From Bugula neritina (taxonomy: Eukaryota; Bryozoa; Gymnolaemata; Cheilostomatida; Bugulidae): a stretch of DNA of 64,000 nucleotides. Position 1 is the first letter of the stretch. The number at the start of each line of letters is the position of its first letter. The stretch is taken from NCBI GenBank assembly GCA_964035545.1, contig OZ037771.1, forward strand, positions 1,967,628-2,031,627, read 5' to 3'. Below are positions 63,391 to 64,000 of this stretch, piece by piece. The notes beneath the pieces were generated by a model. That model was not told the DNA's origin and did no database searches. It saw only the letters and a program-made list of their open reading frames with translations. The position numbers were made by a program, and so were the translations under genes.

Positions 63391-64000
63391 CTGCAAGTAC
63401 AATGTTGACTTTTTTAAATAACAAAAGAAAACGGTAGTTTGATTAGAAATTATACGCAGTTATATTATAAAAATTTATTTGGTTAAACACTCTTGTGGTA
63501 CTATTATGGCAGCAGTTAATTGTCATCCTGCATTTTATCAACATTTAAATGTATTGAATTAAACAGAACAATTTAAATTAAAAAAATTGTTCAAAATTTT
63601 TAAGCACATCATTAAAAGACTGCAAACCTTTTTATGAATGAAATAAGCAGAAGCCATAACCTTGCAAGCCAAAATTCAGAGTGTCTACATTAGGAGTGTT
63701 AGATTGATAGGTAGTAGAGTTGTGTAGGTATAAGTCTTCACTCTAATGCTCTCACAAGCCCACTTTCTAAAATGTACAGAATATCATATTATTCTACATT
63801 AACATAGTATTATCAGTAAAATTACACATTATGCACTTGAATATCTAGCATATCTGCAATTGACAATTTTGAAGCAATGTCTTTCGATAACTATTAACCA
63901 CTCAGGCATTTAATTGAGTAAAAAAGCTAGCTAAATGCAACTGAATATATTAAAGACATTTACTATAAAATCAATTTGAATTCAATAAATTACTTTAAAA
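63391..64000. other. Window end, nothing recognised
   Basis: AT-rich, no exon or repeat supported. Presumably intron of the minus-strand gene whose last exon is at 63255-63390. Confidence 0.35.

Overview
The window is nuclear DNA from an intron-rich invertebrate animal. It is AT-rich, with short exons, GT-AG introns of a few hundred bases to about 2 kb, and many micro- and minisatellites. The species cannot be fixed from this sequence. The main gene family, the short-chain collagen C4-like domain, is known from sponges and many marine invertebrates, so a sponge or lophotrochozoan is plausible. That is inference. All multi-exon models were built by hand from splice signals, reading phase and agreement among paralogs or known families.

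Layout. (1) 1-2377, plus strand: the 3' end of the catalytic subunit gene of DNA polymerase alpha (POLA1). (2) 3089-35125, plus strand: four tandem paralogs (A, B, C, D). Each encodes a single-pass, apparently type II membrane protein with a short cytoplasmic tail, a variable stalk and a C-terminal 10-cysteine domain like that of short-chain collagen C4, but without a Gly-X-Y collagen tract. The C-terminal domain is encoded by five exons of conserved size and phase in all four genes. (3) 15500-23281: an apparently intact Ty3/gypsy LTR retrotransposon between B and C. It has identical-looking 719-bp LTRs, a tRNA-Leu-type primer site, gag, and a pol joined by a textbook -1 frameshift signal. (4) 36312-57186, minus strand: a complete 33-exon gene for an ABCC5 (MRP5)-like transporter, convergent with gene D. 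The hand-built model closes in frame at 1492 residues. (5) 57187-64000: poorly resolved. It holds several convincing but unidentified coding exons: plus strand 58546-59064, minus strand 59249-60469, and a last exon on minus at 63255-63390.

Most unusual observation. Several minisatellites appear to be tandem amplifications of splice junctions. In gene A, eleven 23-bp units copy the acceptor and exon start of exon 6. In gene B, eight 26-bp units copy the donor of the homologous exon 7. In gene C, the exon 5 donor region is duplicated once. In the ABCC gene, a 17-bp satellite repeats the first bases of intron 27. The copies look like decoy splice sites, and most of those in gene A would bring an immediate stop.

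How the genes relate. The four C4-like paralogs are probably co-expressed cell-surface or shed extracellular-matrix proteins; a dibasic site recurs in each stalk. POLA1 (replication) and the ABCC transporter (organic-anion or nucleotide efflux) are unrelated neighbours. The retrotransposon is a recent insertion, judged by LTR identity.
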